A stretch of 64,000 bases of DNA from Capillidium heterosporum (GCA_016630905.1 WBMQ01000003.1:1674001-1738000); one strand, 5' to 3'; numbered from the stretch's first letter, positions 36,486 through 47,631 are shown. The notes: generated by a model not told the origin, from the sequence alone. Numbers and translations are program-made.

Positions 36486-36859
36486 ATGGGCAACGAAAAC
36501 TACCCACCACCAAGCTATCCTCAACAGCAACAAGGTTACCCTCCTCAACAAGGCTATCCACAGCAAGGCTACCCTCAACAAGGGTATCCACAAGGACAAG
36601 CTTATCCACCTCAAGGTTACCCTCAGCAACAAGGTTACCCCCAGCAAGGCTACCAACCCCAACAGATGTACAACAACGGATTCCAACCGGCCCCAGCAGC
36701 TGCACCGGCACCGGCCCCAGCACCAGCCCCTCAAAAGGAAGATAACTCTAGCAACCTCTGCCTTGGATGGTAATTTTTTTGAATTGTTTATCAATACTAA
36801 CTCCTTTGCAAAGTGCGCTAGGTTCCTGCTTGTGCTGCTGTTTGGACTGTTGCTTCTAA
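36486..36859 (+). CDS. Small CYSTM protein with QQGYP repeats
   Basis: About 108 residues in two exons. The N-terminal three quarters is a tandem repeat of YPQQ/QGYP units (about residues 8-60), then an alternating Pro/Ala stretch. After the intron the C-terminus is [20 protein letters not shown], the cysteine-rich tail-anchor module called CYSTM. Family members are small stress-linked membrane proteins that often carry Pro/Gln/Tyr-rich cytosolic parts. The repeat-encoding DNA reads on the opposite strand as a Leu/Gly/Val-rich shadow ORF, which is not a gene. Confidence 0.82.
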
Positions 36860-39200
36860 GCTCCTAAGTTCGCATTCTATTAACTACATTGACATCCGTT
36901 CTATACATAAACTCTTTTAATTATAATAGCATCAATATATTTGATTTTATATATTGATAATACTCTTCACCTTTCACATTATTTTTCCTTTTTTTGATTG
37001 AGGCTGTACCAAAGTTATAAGCTTTGCTTGTAATATTTCATTTACTATCCCTACATATAAATGATAGGTAAATTCAATTTTTCAAGGATATTTAGATTCT
37101 ATATCTGTGTAAGTCTGCTATTTTTTTAGACTTATGCTGCAACTGCACTTGACACTGTTGCTCCAGCTTCCAGGCACCTTTGTATATGGACTGACGATGT
37201 ACAATGGTTCGCCATTCAGTCATCATTAGAATTCGATACCTTTGAGGTCAGTAACTTTTCATTGTTTCCTTACCTCTATCCCAAAGATTTACTTTGGAGA
37301 GGGTTGATTGATTTGTAGAAGTTGAGGTTGCAGGTACAGCTATCCTTTTTGTAGCTTAAGTGTAGATTAAAGTTGGATATATGCTGTTAGAGCTGTTAGA
37401 GCTGTCAGATACAGATCTGTAATGAATGTCAGATGATCAAAGTATACAGTAAGGCCAGCAATCTAGTCAATTTTTATACTGATAGAAAACTAGATATTTC
37501 TCAAATGAGATGTAATTCAAGTTCCTATATCCTCATTTATAATAATAGTAAACATTTATTTTCCAAGGAGTTATCAATTTTCTTGACATATTGCTAGGTT
37601 TTCTTTATTACCCTTTATTTATGTCTTCAAGACTTTTTATGTATTGCTATATGGTTGTACGTCTTTGTAGTCTTCCTTCATATTTTCTTTAAGAGGATAT
37701 GAAGTAGCAGATGCATCTTTACAAGTACTCTGAGATTACGAACATCCTGTATACAATCTTCATCTGGATATGTTTTAACTAGGATACTTTTATTGAAAGT
37801 AAGGTACAAATTACCTTTGGACGGATACTATGTATGTGTTCCGATATCAACGGTAATAAATTAACATCCTCTTATAGGATATTCTTTTACATCGCTGTTT
37901 TCCCATTTTTGTAAAGGTTTGGCAACTAAATGAACAAATGGAATAACATCTATGTGGCCTTCATTTGAAACCAATTGCACAAAACCAACTAAATAAGGGA
38001 CAAATTATATTTGTAAATTCGCTTATATGAATAATTCAATTTAATACAGCTATATAAAAGTTATTAGTATGCTTATACTTTCCTGCTCAATACTATTATA
38101 TAAAAGTTACCTATAAATGAACATATATCTTACATTTCAAGTATTTTGACCTAGATAGAATATTTAACAAGCTTATACAAAATATATATAATATTTAAAT
38201 ATAAGAAAGCTTTAATATATTTTTCTGAGAATAGTGTATATATTGAAGGGAAAAGTAAGTTTTAGTAATATAGAAAGTATAAATACATCCAAAGGAATCC
38301 GATATTGGACAATATTATGAAATAAAGAAATTGTATATATCTATATAAAGACAGTGGAAAAATCAAAACACAGAGTTCAAATATGTCACTAAGGCGAAGT
38401 TCAATAAGACCGAATACGCCAAGAGTTGATAGACGGGTACCAATACTAAAAGAAAAAACTAAAAGCCAGATGGCAGATTTACAAAGATATCAATCCCTAC
38501 CAAAAACCTTAAAACTATAAGTGACCTTTACAACTTTGCGATTGTGTGAATAAGTACCCCATATAGTAGTTCGAACTAAACTTTTGTACCAAGAAATTAA
38601 CTATCCAATTTTCCATTATTTGGGTTAGGTAATGGAAATTGCAATCATCCACTATCGCTACAACTTATTATACTACACAAAGGTCACATGCTTTCCATTG
38701 GAATCCTAAACTTCGATTAGAAAGTTGAGGTTCTTGAACCTTGGTGGTAAGTTACTAAAACTTAGGGGATAGAGTTGAAGGGATGGACACCTGTAATAGT
38801 TAAATTTAGGTAAACTCAACACTTTATTTGTTGATATTTAACCCCTATTTTACAACTTTCTATAAAGTGGTGTAAAAGGCGATGTTTCCCTTGACTGAGT
38901 TGCAACACTAGAATGAAGTTTGGAAAGGCTAATTTCCAAGAATTCTCCTAATGAAATATATTAGAGCACTAAATTGAATGTCGTAGCTTAGATAGAAAAC
39001 ATTAGGATAGATAAAGCGCGTATTTATTTACAGTGGGTATTAGGATTAAAAGTTAGTAAATGAGACTAGAAGAGGATGATGGTAAAGTTAGTGATGAAGA
39101 TGGATGGAACGAGAATAGCATTGGCAACAATAAATAGGATAGTATTTGCTATGAGCACATTTGGAAAATCTAAAGCAGTTATCATGCTAAGCTAAATATC
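36860..39200. other. Gene-poor region with faint exon-like relics
   Basis: 2.3 kb AT-rich region. It contains one GC-richer island at about 37130-37247 that reads as an open exon-like segment between a tttttttag acceptor and a gtcagt donor, and a 45-codon ORF at 38383-38520. No complete gene could be assembled. Confidence 0.4.
38383..38520 (+). CDS. Small basic ORF, unrecognised
   Basis: 45 codons starting MSLRRSSIRPNTPRVDRRVP, preceded by an AT-rich TATA-like stretch. The Arg/Ser/Pro start loosely recalls basic tails of kinetochore proteins such as Ndc80, but the similarity is too short to name. It may be a relic or chance. Confidence 0.2.
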   Translation: MSLRRSSIRPNTPRVDRRVPILKEKTKSQMADLQRYQSLPKTLKL

Positions 39201-39758
39201 TCAACGGGTTAGAAAGTCGATGCTCATCTTTTTGTCCGGGTTAGTGCTGCAAGCAACGCTAGTAACTGGAGCTGCCGAGGAGGATAGCGACGAAGGGGGA
39301 GAGGGGTTCAACAAGTTAACCAAATTAGGTTTGTTATCCTTAGGCTTAGATTTGACTACCTTCTTGGAGCTGAGAGGGAGCGACTCAATATCGCGGGTAC
39401 GTTTCAGCTGGGTCTCCCAGAATAGAGGTCTAAGGGTGGCTACCCTAGGTTCCAATCGGACAGTAGTATTTATAGGGTAGTTTGTGCCGATGCGGAAGTG
39501 TTTCTTGAAGTGGGAAGTATAAAAGTCCAAGGTAGTCGAGTACTCGGAGTAGGTGCACAGCCAGCAGAAGTTGAAGCTAGTGGCATCGTCGTTGACGTGG
39601 GTTCTTGTGACATGCTTCTTGAGCATAGATTTGTCACTGAACTCCTTGGGGCAATTGACTTGGGTACATCGGTACTGGTGGATATCGTACTCAAAGTCAG
39701 GTTCGTAGTAGGGTTGGGTGGCTGGCTTAAATTCCCATTTAGTTGGTTGCGAACTCAT
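39201..39758 (-). CDS. C2H2 zinc-finger protein, two fingers
   Basis: 185 residues, single exon, starting MSSQPTKWEFKPATQPYY. Finger 1: YRCTQVNCPKEFSDKSMLKK followed by HVTRTH (C-x4-C-x12-H-x4-H). Finger 2: FCWLCTYSEYSTTLDFYTSH with FKKHF (C-x2-C...H-x4-H). The C-terminal part is basic and then Ser/Pro-rich (NLLNPSPPSSLSSSAAPV), typical of a small DNA-binding regulator. No family name is offered. It is isolated, with more than 2 kb of gene-poor sequence on either side, and its exon is richer in GC than the surroundings. Confidence 0.75.
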   Translation of the reverse strand: MSSQPTKWEFKPATQPYYEPDFEYDIHQYRCTQVNCPKEFSDKSMLKKHVTRTHVNDDATSFNFCWLCTYSEYSTTLDFYTSHFKKHFRIGTNYPINTTVRLEPRVATLRPLFWETQLKRTRDIESLPLSSKKVVKSKPKDNKPNLVNLLNPSPPSSLSSSAAPVTSVACSTNPDKKMSIDFLTR

Positions 39759-42660
39759 TTTATCAGGTTAAAATGAAGGTTAGGTAGGTATAATTGAAAA
39801 TGAACTTTCCAAACTTTTTTGGCAAACCCACTTTATTTATACAGTGTTGGGAGGAAAGGTTTACAAAGTGGTACTTTTTTATCCAAATCACTTGATGTAT
39901 CATAAAGGTGGGGATGAAAAGTCTCATGATCTTATCTCTTAGATTCTGACTTGGTATTCCGGTATGCAGTTTAATTTTCACACCTATTATTTGAATATGG
40001 AGCGTAGCCTAGTTTAAACCTCAGCTGTCATCTGTCATTTAAATTGCAATCTTGTGACTAAAGTTTATCGCTTTCTGATTCTATCTTGTTCTAGCTCTTT
40101 GCAGCTTTTTGTGGGTTTTGGGGTCAAACTAATTTACTTTGGCATTGGTGAAATAGAGGTTTGTTGGGAATAGGAAGCGACAAAAGATGTCCGTAGAGCA
40201 GACATCTATTGGCTTGGTTGCTCATCTAGATATATAAGTGGATATATGCCTATACTTCTAGACCTGCATACTAGAATATCAATGGAGCAGTTGAGTAATT
40301 ATGGTTATTAAAAATGCTCCACATACAGATAAAAATGTTGCTGACCTCAAATTCTAAATTTTATTTTCAAACTTGGTATACAAAACCCTCCCACCATCTA
40401 ATCACCTACCTTCAGGATGACATACAACTACATGTCATACCTCCATGCTATTTATATACCCATGTATCTAATCAAGGATCCAAGCTACCCATCGGTAGAT
40501 CCAAACCTATCATGGTATGCATATGATGTTGGCCGCCACATATTTAAGGCGAACTCTTACTCACTTTAGTACATATGATAAAGGCTAATTAGAAACCAGT
40601 TTGTTGAAAATATTGTCCTACTTATAAACTGGTAGGCAGGGTAACGGGGTAAAGTTTTGAAACCATCATTAATGGTGTCTTGAAAAGTTACGGTACGGCA
40701 TCCACTTCCACATACCTCCTTACTTTTCTCATACACTTACCTCAATATTTAATCAAGTGACTCCAGACTTATAGGCTTATACCTATTTTCGTACCAAAAT
40801 TTTTGACATGACGAAGGTACTAAACTAGGTACCTTAGACTTCAGTACACGTTACCGTATACATTTACCTTATGGGCGAAGCATACTTTTTAGGTGGGTGT
40901 AGATTGGAAACATAAAATGAAACGTAAAGTTCTACGGCGTATATTTTTAGTACTTTTTATATACAAAGTTCCGCTTAATACTTTGACAAGGATATGCCAT
41001 GTTGTAATCATATGGATCCACATATTCCATTTAGAACATTGTGTTTTCATCTACTATCTATTGAAATTGTCTAGAAATATAGGATTGGGATAGATAGGTA
41101 GAAATGTCGAGGTAGGAGATAGTATTATCTTTGATGGATTGCCATGACTCTATATCTAAATATCCATCTTTGCTGGCACATATATATGATCTATATTTCC
41201 ACCTCTTCAGTTTACATAGGTATAAACCCCTTTTGTGTAACTCGATACGGTAGAAGTGGAGTTCTTAATTGCTTGCGATCAACTGACTTTATCACATATC
41301 AGCTTTACAGCAGCCACTCCCCATCACGTTACAACTTTGGATTTCTACCACAACCTTTGCAAATTATCTAGAACCTATTTAGATAAAATTTGAAGGCGGC
41401 ATAACCGCATCTAAATTGCTCTTTTACTATACATTTTATAGTAATATAACATTGCAAAATGTCTCCATCTATCAAAAGGTGAACATTTCCATTCAGGTGG
41501 TAAGTAGAATAATATGGATTATTCGAATTGAAGTCAAGAGGCTATAGAAACTATAGTATTTGTGATCTCCATCTCTCGCAAAAAATTAGGTTTGGAAGAC
41601 GGCTGACCTAGTTAGCTATGTGAGCATGACCTATAGCTCCATATTGTAGAACTTGGACAAGGTATACTGTGGGATATTTATATACTACTTTTATTAGGTA
41701 GAGCTTGAATTATCTTTAGTTTCTCAAGATAAGATAAGAGTTTTTAGCAGGAGGCAACATATTTAAAGGGTATAAGTAACCTACTACTGTTGAATAAAAG
41801 ATGTTTTAGTATTCGGTAGCTCTTTTAAAGGATATATCCTTTTAAAATAAATATGATATAAAAAACTAAATAAAAAATTGAATATAGCATAAAAAAATTG
41901 TAGCATGGCTTTCTTATTTAATATAGGATATAAAAGCTGAATAGAATCAGTTTAATTTATAAATACTATATAAGGTCGTTTCCTACCTTGTTTTTAAAAA
42001 ACCTTGTATAAGGATTGTTCTTTTACATTGGAAAAGATTTCTTATAAAAATATAAGATGGGAAATAGCCCAAGTATATGCTTGTCTTAAATAATCTACAA
42101 ATTATTGAAAATTCTTTTTAGTCTACATTTTAAATGTTTTAATAGATCTATAAAATGTAGTTACAACAAATTTATTAATACTTTTGAATCCATCCTTCAA
42201 TTTGAAGCTTCTAAAGTGGTTTAAAATAGTTAGTCAAGCTTATAAAAGTATGCCAATTTCTTTTAGATAAGTGCTCAAATATCAAATCCTTATAATAGTG
42301 TCGTATAGTGATTACTTATAGAAAGTGTAGCTCATAGGAAAAAATACAATAGATAATAAATATACATTAAACAAATGAATACATTAATGAGTTTACATTT
42401 GGCCAATGAAGCGCTTATATCTCATCAAAACCTGGCTAATATACTAATAAACTTATCCTGGGCTAAACCTCCTTGCCTTACACAAATATAACAAATGAAT
42501 AATCAGAAATTGAAGTATCAGGTGGCTATAAATATATATCCCTAATTACATCCGCTACAGTGGTGCAAATTTAAGGATTATAGAGTTCGAAACATTACTG
42601 TAAAATTTTTACATAACAACAAAAGTTTTCAACCTTCATACAAGAACAAAGACTAAAGAG
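39759..42660. other. Gene-poor region
   Basis: 2.9 kb, very AT-rich. The short ORFs at 40314-40526, 40893-41093 and 41144-41371 have no coding character, splice context or similarity I recognise. No RNA gene or repeat was found. Confidence 0.45.
42527..42532 (+). promoter_or_regulatory. Possible TATA box of BCP1
   Basis: TATAAA followed by TATATATC, about 130 bases before the BCP1 start codon, so a longer leader than for other genes here. Confidence 0.35.
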
Positions 42661-43673
42661 ATGGGCAAGCGTAAAGAACAAGGAAATCAAAATATGGAAA
42701 CAAGTTCCGATGAAGAGAAAATCGAGGTAAGGTATATATCGATACAAATATAATAAACAAGGCCAACTATAGGAAATTCAAGTTGAATTCGAATTCTTTG
42801 ACCCCAAGCCAATCGATTACCAAAACATCAAAAACTTTATGATCCAGCTATTGGGCCAAGACTTGCTGGATACCTCCCAACTAACCGAGTTGATAATAGG
42901 TCAACCGTTAATAGGTACTACCATCAAAGCGGAAAGTGAAGACGATGCGTTAGCTATCTTTACCGTACTAAATTTAAATGTCCACAAGGTAAAGTCAAAA
43001 ATGATACAGTATTGTATTAATATAAATGTTTTTTATTATAGGAACAAGGTTGTATCCAACAATTTATAAGTTATGTAATGAATAGTATCGAAAACAGCCA
43101 AGAGCTAGTTCAGCTTTTAAAGAATGGAATGGCCAGCCAAGAGAGACACTTGGGTTGGTTGATAAACGAAAGGTTGATCAATATGCCAGTTGCAGTTGCC
43201 CCACCCATGTATACGATGTTAGGTGAAGAGATCCAGTGGGCTATCGAAGACGTATAAAAGTTTATTTTTTATGGTACTTATATCTTTTTAGGGCGAACCT
43301 TACAACTTCGAGTACTACCTACTTATCTCCAAAACTTACATCGAAGTTATTCCTGATGACAACTGTGGAAGGGGGTTCCGAAGCACCCAATACGAAACGT
43401 AGTAGAGCTCAAGTAATTTAGGAAACTATATATGTGTTAACCTATTTTAACTAGCCAAGTGGAAAGATGGGTTACGTACATTTAGAAGATGAAATTGTAT
43501 CCAACTTTGCCAAGTTTAAAGTTCCGTTGAAATTCTACACTGAAAAGGTACCTGATGCTAATAGAGTGTTCGGTGAGTTTGGTATCGTACCGGGCCGTCA
43601 ACTGTTTGTTATCGAAGCTAGTAAGATGCCTGAAATGGTATTAGCTTTAAAGCAAGCTATACCTCAACCTTAA
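42661..43673 (+). CDS. BCP1: BCP1 / BCCIP family protein, one +1 frame change
   Basis: Nuclear protein of the BCCIP family; yeast Bcp1 is a chaperone for ribosomal protein uL14 and is needed for export of Mss4. Five exons from MGKRKEQGNQNMETSSDEEK. Family motifs: VEFEFFDPKPIDYQNIKNFM, LIIGQPLIGTTIKAESEDDA, LNLNVHK, LINERLINMPVAVAPPMYTM, LGEEIQWAIEDGEPYNFEYY and LLISKTYIEV. The C-terminal part (SGKMGYVHLEDEIVSNFAKF, FGEFGIVPGRQLFVIEASKM) is one frame over: the frame changes by +1 within 43361-43379 (VIPDDN... to ...EAPNTKRSRAQ), inside exon 4 and with no intron available. Its stop codon overlaps that of the convergent RTR1 gene. Confidence 0.9.
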
Positions 43674-44411
43674 AATAAAAACATATATATATGGCGAATA
43701 ACGATATTTTTATTGCTGTGAAGGTGGGTTATTATCTTTTCATGTATCCCTTTATCCAAATCTTGCGGTAACCTACTAAAGTATAGTTTGTCGTCATGTA
43801 CCAAAGTACTGACATATTCTTTCTGTTCCTTCTCATTTAAGCTTAATTTAGATTTCCCACTGTTATTCCTATTTTCCCTATATAAAAAGAAATTTATAAA
43901 CAAATATAAAGTTTATAAAGTTACCAGTATGCTTTGATCTCCATGTCCAATGGAATAGCTTCAACCTCCTGCAACGTCTGCAAATTTCTAAACTGTAGAC
44001 TTTCGTCCAAAAGTTGGACTAGATAAAATTTGGAACTAGAGTAGCAGTTTATGGAACAGTAGGGTAGCAAAGGCTGAGTAACTACCATCTGTCCATTTAT
44101 CTTGACCTTGTCGTACTTGTACTTCTTGGGAGCTCTATGGCAGGGTGGATATCCACATAACTCGTTGCTATTCCGCTCTATTATGCTGTCCAAGTAATCT
44201 TTCTTAGTGATGTACTTTGCCTATGGCAATGTTTCCAATCTTTTAACATTTTAAAAAAAATGAAATATGTTACCGTATCAACCAGGTGCTTTAAACTACA
44301 ACTAGGTTCGAATAACTTACTCAACTTCTTAAAGCTTAGGTCCAAGTAATTTTGTAGGTTGTCCCGGTGTTTGGTAAGTAACTCTTTCTTCTCTCTGATA
44401 TTTGGGTTCAT
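43670..44411 (-). CDS. RTR1: RTR1/RPAP2-family RNA polymerase II CTD phosphatase
   Basis: Rtr1/RPAP2 removes phosphate from the Pol II C-terminal domain early in elongation and helps Pol II import. Three exons, starting MNPNIREKKELLTKHRDNLQ. The zinc-binding core is present: DYLDSIIERNSNELCGYPPC gives the first pair of cysteines and LLPYCSINCYSSSKFYLVQL the second Cys-x3-Cys with the SKFY motif. The last exon (GKSKLSLNEKEQKEYVSTLV) is short, so the protein is about 210 residues, close to yeast Rtr1. The stop (43670-43672) overlaps the stop of BCP1. The start faces SLY1 across a 209-bp spacer. Confidence 0.88.
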
Positions 44412-44620
44412 TGCAATTCAAAAAGCTGTTTTTTGATGAAAAGCTCAAAACATCATCAATAGAATGTTTTGTAAATCATTGGAGAATTTGGCCCTTAGCT
44501 AATGATTTAATTCCAGCTAGTGTAATGGCAATCCCAAATAACGATATGCTTTCTTTTGCATTGAAAGTTTGTTGCACCTACGAATACTAAACTAAATATA
44601 CCAAAGAGAAGAAAGCAAAG
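44412..44620. promoter_or_regulatory. Bidirectional promoter RTR1 / SLY1
   Basis: Only 209 bases separate the start codons of two divergent genes, so both promoters and leaders must share this stretch. The ORF that covers it lacks coding character. Confidence 0.6.
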
Positions 44621-46965
44621 ATGCAGACGAACGTATACGACCATTCAAGCCCGACAAACCGAGCAGCCAATATAACTACTTTAAGACAGTTGCAGACAAG
44701 TAATAAGGGTTTTTATATATTTATATTAAACATGCTTTGAAATATAGATGCAATACTAAAGATGTTAAACTACAACGAAGTAGTAGTTAATAAACCAACT
44801 TCAAGGAACAAAGGAAATACCCAGTTGAAAGATAAACCAATTTGGAAAGTGCTACTCTTTGACAAGTTTTCTCAACAGCTTATTTCCTCCTTGTTAAAGG
44901 TGAACGATCTACGGGACAATGGTATTACTCTACACCTGTAAGTACTTTTAACCACTATTTATTAAACTGTATTATTTTCTATTGCATAGCCCAATTAATG
45001 CCAAACGCATGCCAATTGGGGATGTACCAGCCATCTACTTAGTAAAACCCAACTTAGAGAACATTAATTTAATAGTCGAAGTAAACACATATTAAGATAT
45101 AGAAATAGTATACTTACTTGAAATGTAGGATCTTAAAAGTGAACTCTATGACTCCAGCTACCTGAACTTTACATCGACCTTACCCCGTCCCTTATTAGAA
45201 GAGTTAGCCAACCGAAGTGTATCGAGCAACTGCTTTACTAAAATTAGTCAAGTCTACGACCAGTACTTGGCCTACCAATGCTTAGAAGAGAACTTGTTCA
45301 GTTTAGAAGTCAAGGACGTCTACTCCAAATTAAATTCTCCAACTTCCAGTGAAGATATTATTGAAAATTGTCTCGACCACATAACGACTGGGTTACTTTC
45401 AGTACTGGCTAGTTTGGGTGGTATACCTACCATCAAAGCTACAAAAGGTAATGCGGCTGAAATGATAGCTCGGAAGTTGGATAGCAAGCTGCGCGAGTTT
45501 ACTAGAAGTACCGTCAACTCTATCGCTAGTGAAGAAGTTGTGTTCAACAACCAGAATCAGCGCAACCGCCCCTGTAAGATATATTTGTATAGTATAATTT
45601 ACTAATTTGTATTTTATTTGTTGTTATAATTAGTACTGGTCTTAGTAGACCGTAACTTTGATATAATCCCAATGGTAGCGCACTGTTGGGACTATCAACC
45701 CTTGACCCACGACCTTTTGGATCTGAAGAACAACCGTTGTACCTTGAAATCGACAACATCGGTTCAAAATTATGATATCGATATTGAAGATAAATTCTGG
45801 GCCGAGAACGCTAGTTTACCTTTCCCTCAGGTAGCTGAAGCTATAGATGTAGCTTTGAGTCAGTATAAAGCTGACGCCGAAAGTTTAACTGGCGGTGCTC
45901 AAAACAACTTGGACGGCTTAGATAGCTCCGCTTCCAAACTCAAGTTGGCGGTCAATGCCTTACCTGAGCTTACCGCAGCGCAAAGCTTGCTTAGATCTGC
46001 ACATGAACCTTGGCGACTGGCCTCTTGGAGTTCATCCAGAAACGCCATATCGATCGTTTCGTCGAGTTGGAAGCTTCCATCTTACGCCAGGTAATTTTTT
46101 TACATTATATCGAAACTAAACTCAGTGGTTGCTATTTTTAGCCTAGGGCTGCCGTTATGGACCTCTTGAACGACCCCGATTGTCAAATCGAAGACAAGTT
46201 ACGACTTGTACTCGTCTATTACCTCTCCCACCCCAACCTAAGCCCCGCCGACTTAAAGCCCATGGTGGATATCTTGGTGCAGTTGGAGGCCGATACTCAA
46301 CCTATCGATGCCGTCACCAAGTACATATTCTAAAAAAGTTTAGTTAATAGTTGCTTATATCTTTGTAGGCTACTATCCATATCCAGGATGTCTACTGTAT
46401 CAGCTGGTAATCAAAATACCAACCAAACTTCACCTAACTCCAACAATGACTTGCTGGAGAGGTTCACTACCATCGGTTCCCAGGTAACTTTAAATTTTAT
46501 TTTACTACTTGCTAACCCTATTCTATAGTTGCGCGACAACGCATATGGTAAGTTACTTACCAAAGTCAAGGATTTCCTGCCGGTAACTAAGGACTTGGCC
46601 ATCACCAAATTAGTCCAGAACGTCTTGGAGAGTACTTCAACTTCAACTGTAGGTTTAGATGACCTGTTGCACATTGATCCTAAATCCAATTCCCCTATGG
46701 CACGATCTACACCACCCCTCGTCAACAACGCCAACCTAACTAAAGTACAGAGTGTCATTGTCTTTGTCGTAGGTGGTGGTAACTACGTTGAATTCCAGAA
46801 CCTCAATCTGTTGAAGCAGGTACCTTATTATTATTTTATCTGATAGATTGCTTATGAATTTTTGTTCTCGTTTAGAAATTCCCTTACTTGAAGCAAATCG
46901 TCTACGGTGCTACTGAACTACTTAACCCCCAAGATTTCTTAAGTCAGTTGAAGCAGCTAATTTAA
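44621..46965 (+). CDS. SLY1: Sec1/Munc18-family protein Sly1, two +1 frame changes
   Basis: SM protein that binds the Golgi syntaxin Sed5 and drives SNARE fusion in ER-Golgi transport. Nine exons from MQTNVYDHSSPTNRAAN. Landmarks: LRQLQTNAILKMLNYNE, WKVLLFDKFSQQLISSLLKV, LRDNGITLHLPINAKR, VPAIYLVKPNLENINLIVED, TSTLPRPLLEELA, LASLGGIPTIKATKGNAAEM, RPLLVLVDRNFDIIPMVAHC, DYQPLTHDLLDLKNNR and the C-terminal LKQIVYGATELLNPQDFL. In exon 5 the frame moves by +1 twice within about 36 bases: at 45973-45975 (NALPELT then QRKACLDLHMN) and at 46008-46009 (HMN then LATGLLEFIQKRHID). The rebuilt order aligns residue-for-residue with my recall of the SCFD1/Sly1 segment ELTERKRLIDMHTNIATALL. No intron fits. 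Confidence 0.9.
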
Positions 46966-47631
46966 AGTTGGATATGAAGCTTTTAAAATTTTCTGTACGT
47001 TTTGTTATTTTCCTTAATTTCTTTTATAAGCTTGTTATATTGAAATATTTCAATATTTGTAGTATCCTATGAATGTCGTTATTGGTGAATTGCAAAGGAT
47101 CCATATCAATGTAGACTTTACAGCTCTCTTGGATTATTTAAAAGTTTTATTCCTTCCAATATTGAGTCATCAGTTTTATTTGCTATGTCTTCCTTGAATA
47201 TATATATGTATATGCCATCCAATATTAAAAGTTACGAGCCTGGTATCACAACCAAAAGTCTCAACAGCTGTGATCACGATTATAGATAGCTTATCGACCT
47301 GTACGATAGATTTTAGATATTTTACTGATCGCTTCACTAAGTATCCTTTTATATTTTGATAACAAGTATATTTAATAAGTAGAATACTTGAAATATATTT
47401 CATTTAGCTTACAGTACTCTCAAAGATGGCAATTCAAGATGTTATATAGTTTCGAAATATTCAAATCAAATAGGACTGCTAATATTTTCTAAATTACTAG
47501 ACAATATTCCAAATATAAATAGTTTATGCATTCAACTATTCATAATCTAACAAGCTACAAATATAAGATTTATTCTATACAAGTTTGCCAAAGTTAAGAC
47601 AAAACTTGTTTCTAAATACCTTTTCATCCAC
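46966..47631. other. Convergent intergenic region, SLY1 / SDR 2
   Basis: Two-thirds of a kilobase between convergent genes. The ORF at 47176-47403 has no coding character and nothing else is recognised. Confidence 0.45.

Noticed and set aside
36510-36660. Short regular repeats that could be taken for a CRISPR array
   Set aside because: They are in-frame codon repeats of a protein with no spacers of constant length, in a eukaryotic gene.
36417-36794. Minus-strand Leu/Gly/Val-rich ORFs
   Set aside because: Reverse reading of the QQGYP repeat; periodic composition and no independent gene features.
40314-41371. Three plus-strand ORFs of 66-75 codons
   Set aside because: Random AT-rich composition, no similarity, no splice or promoter context.
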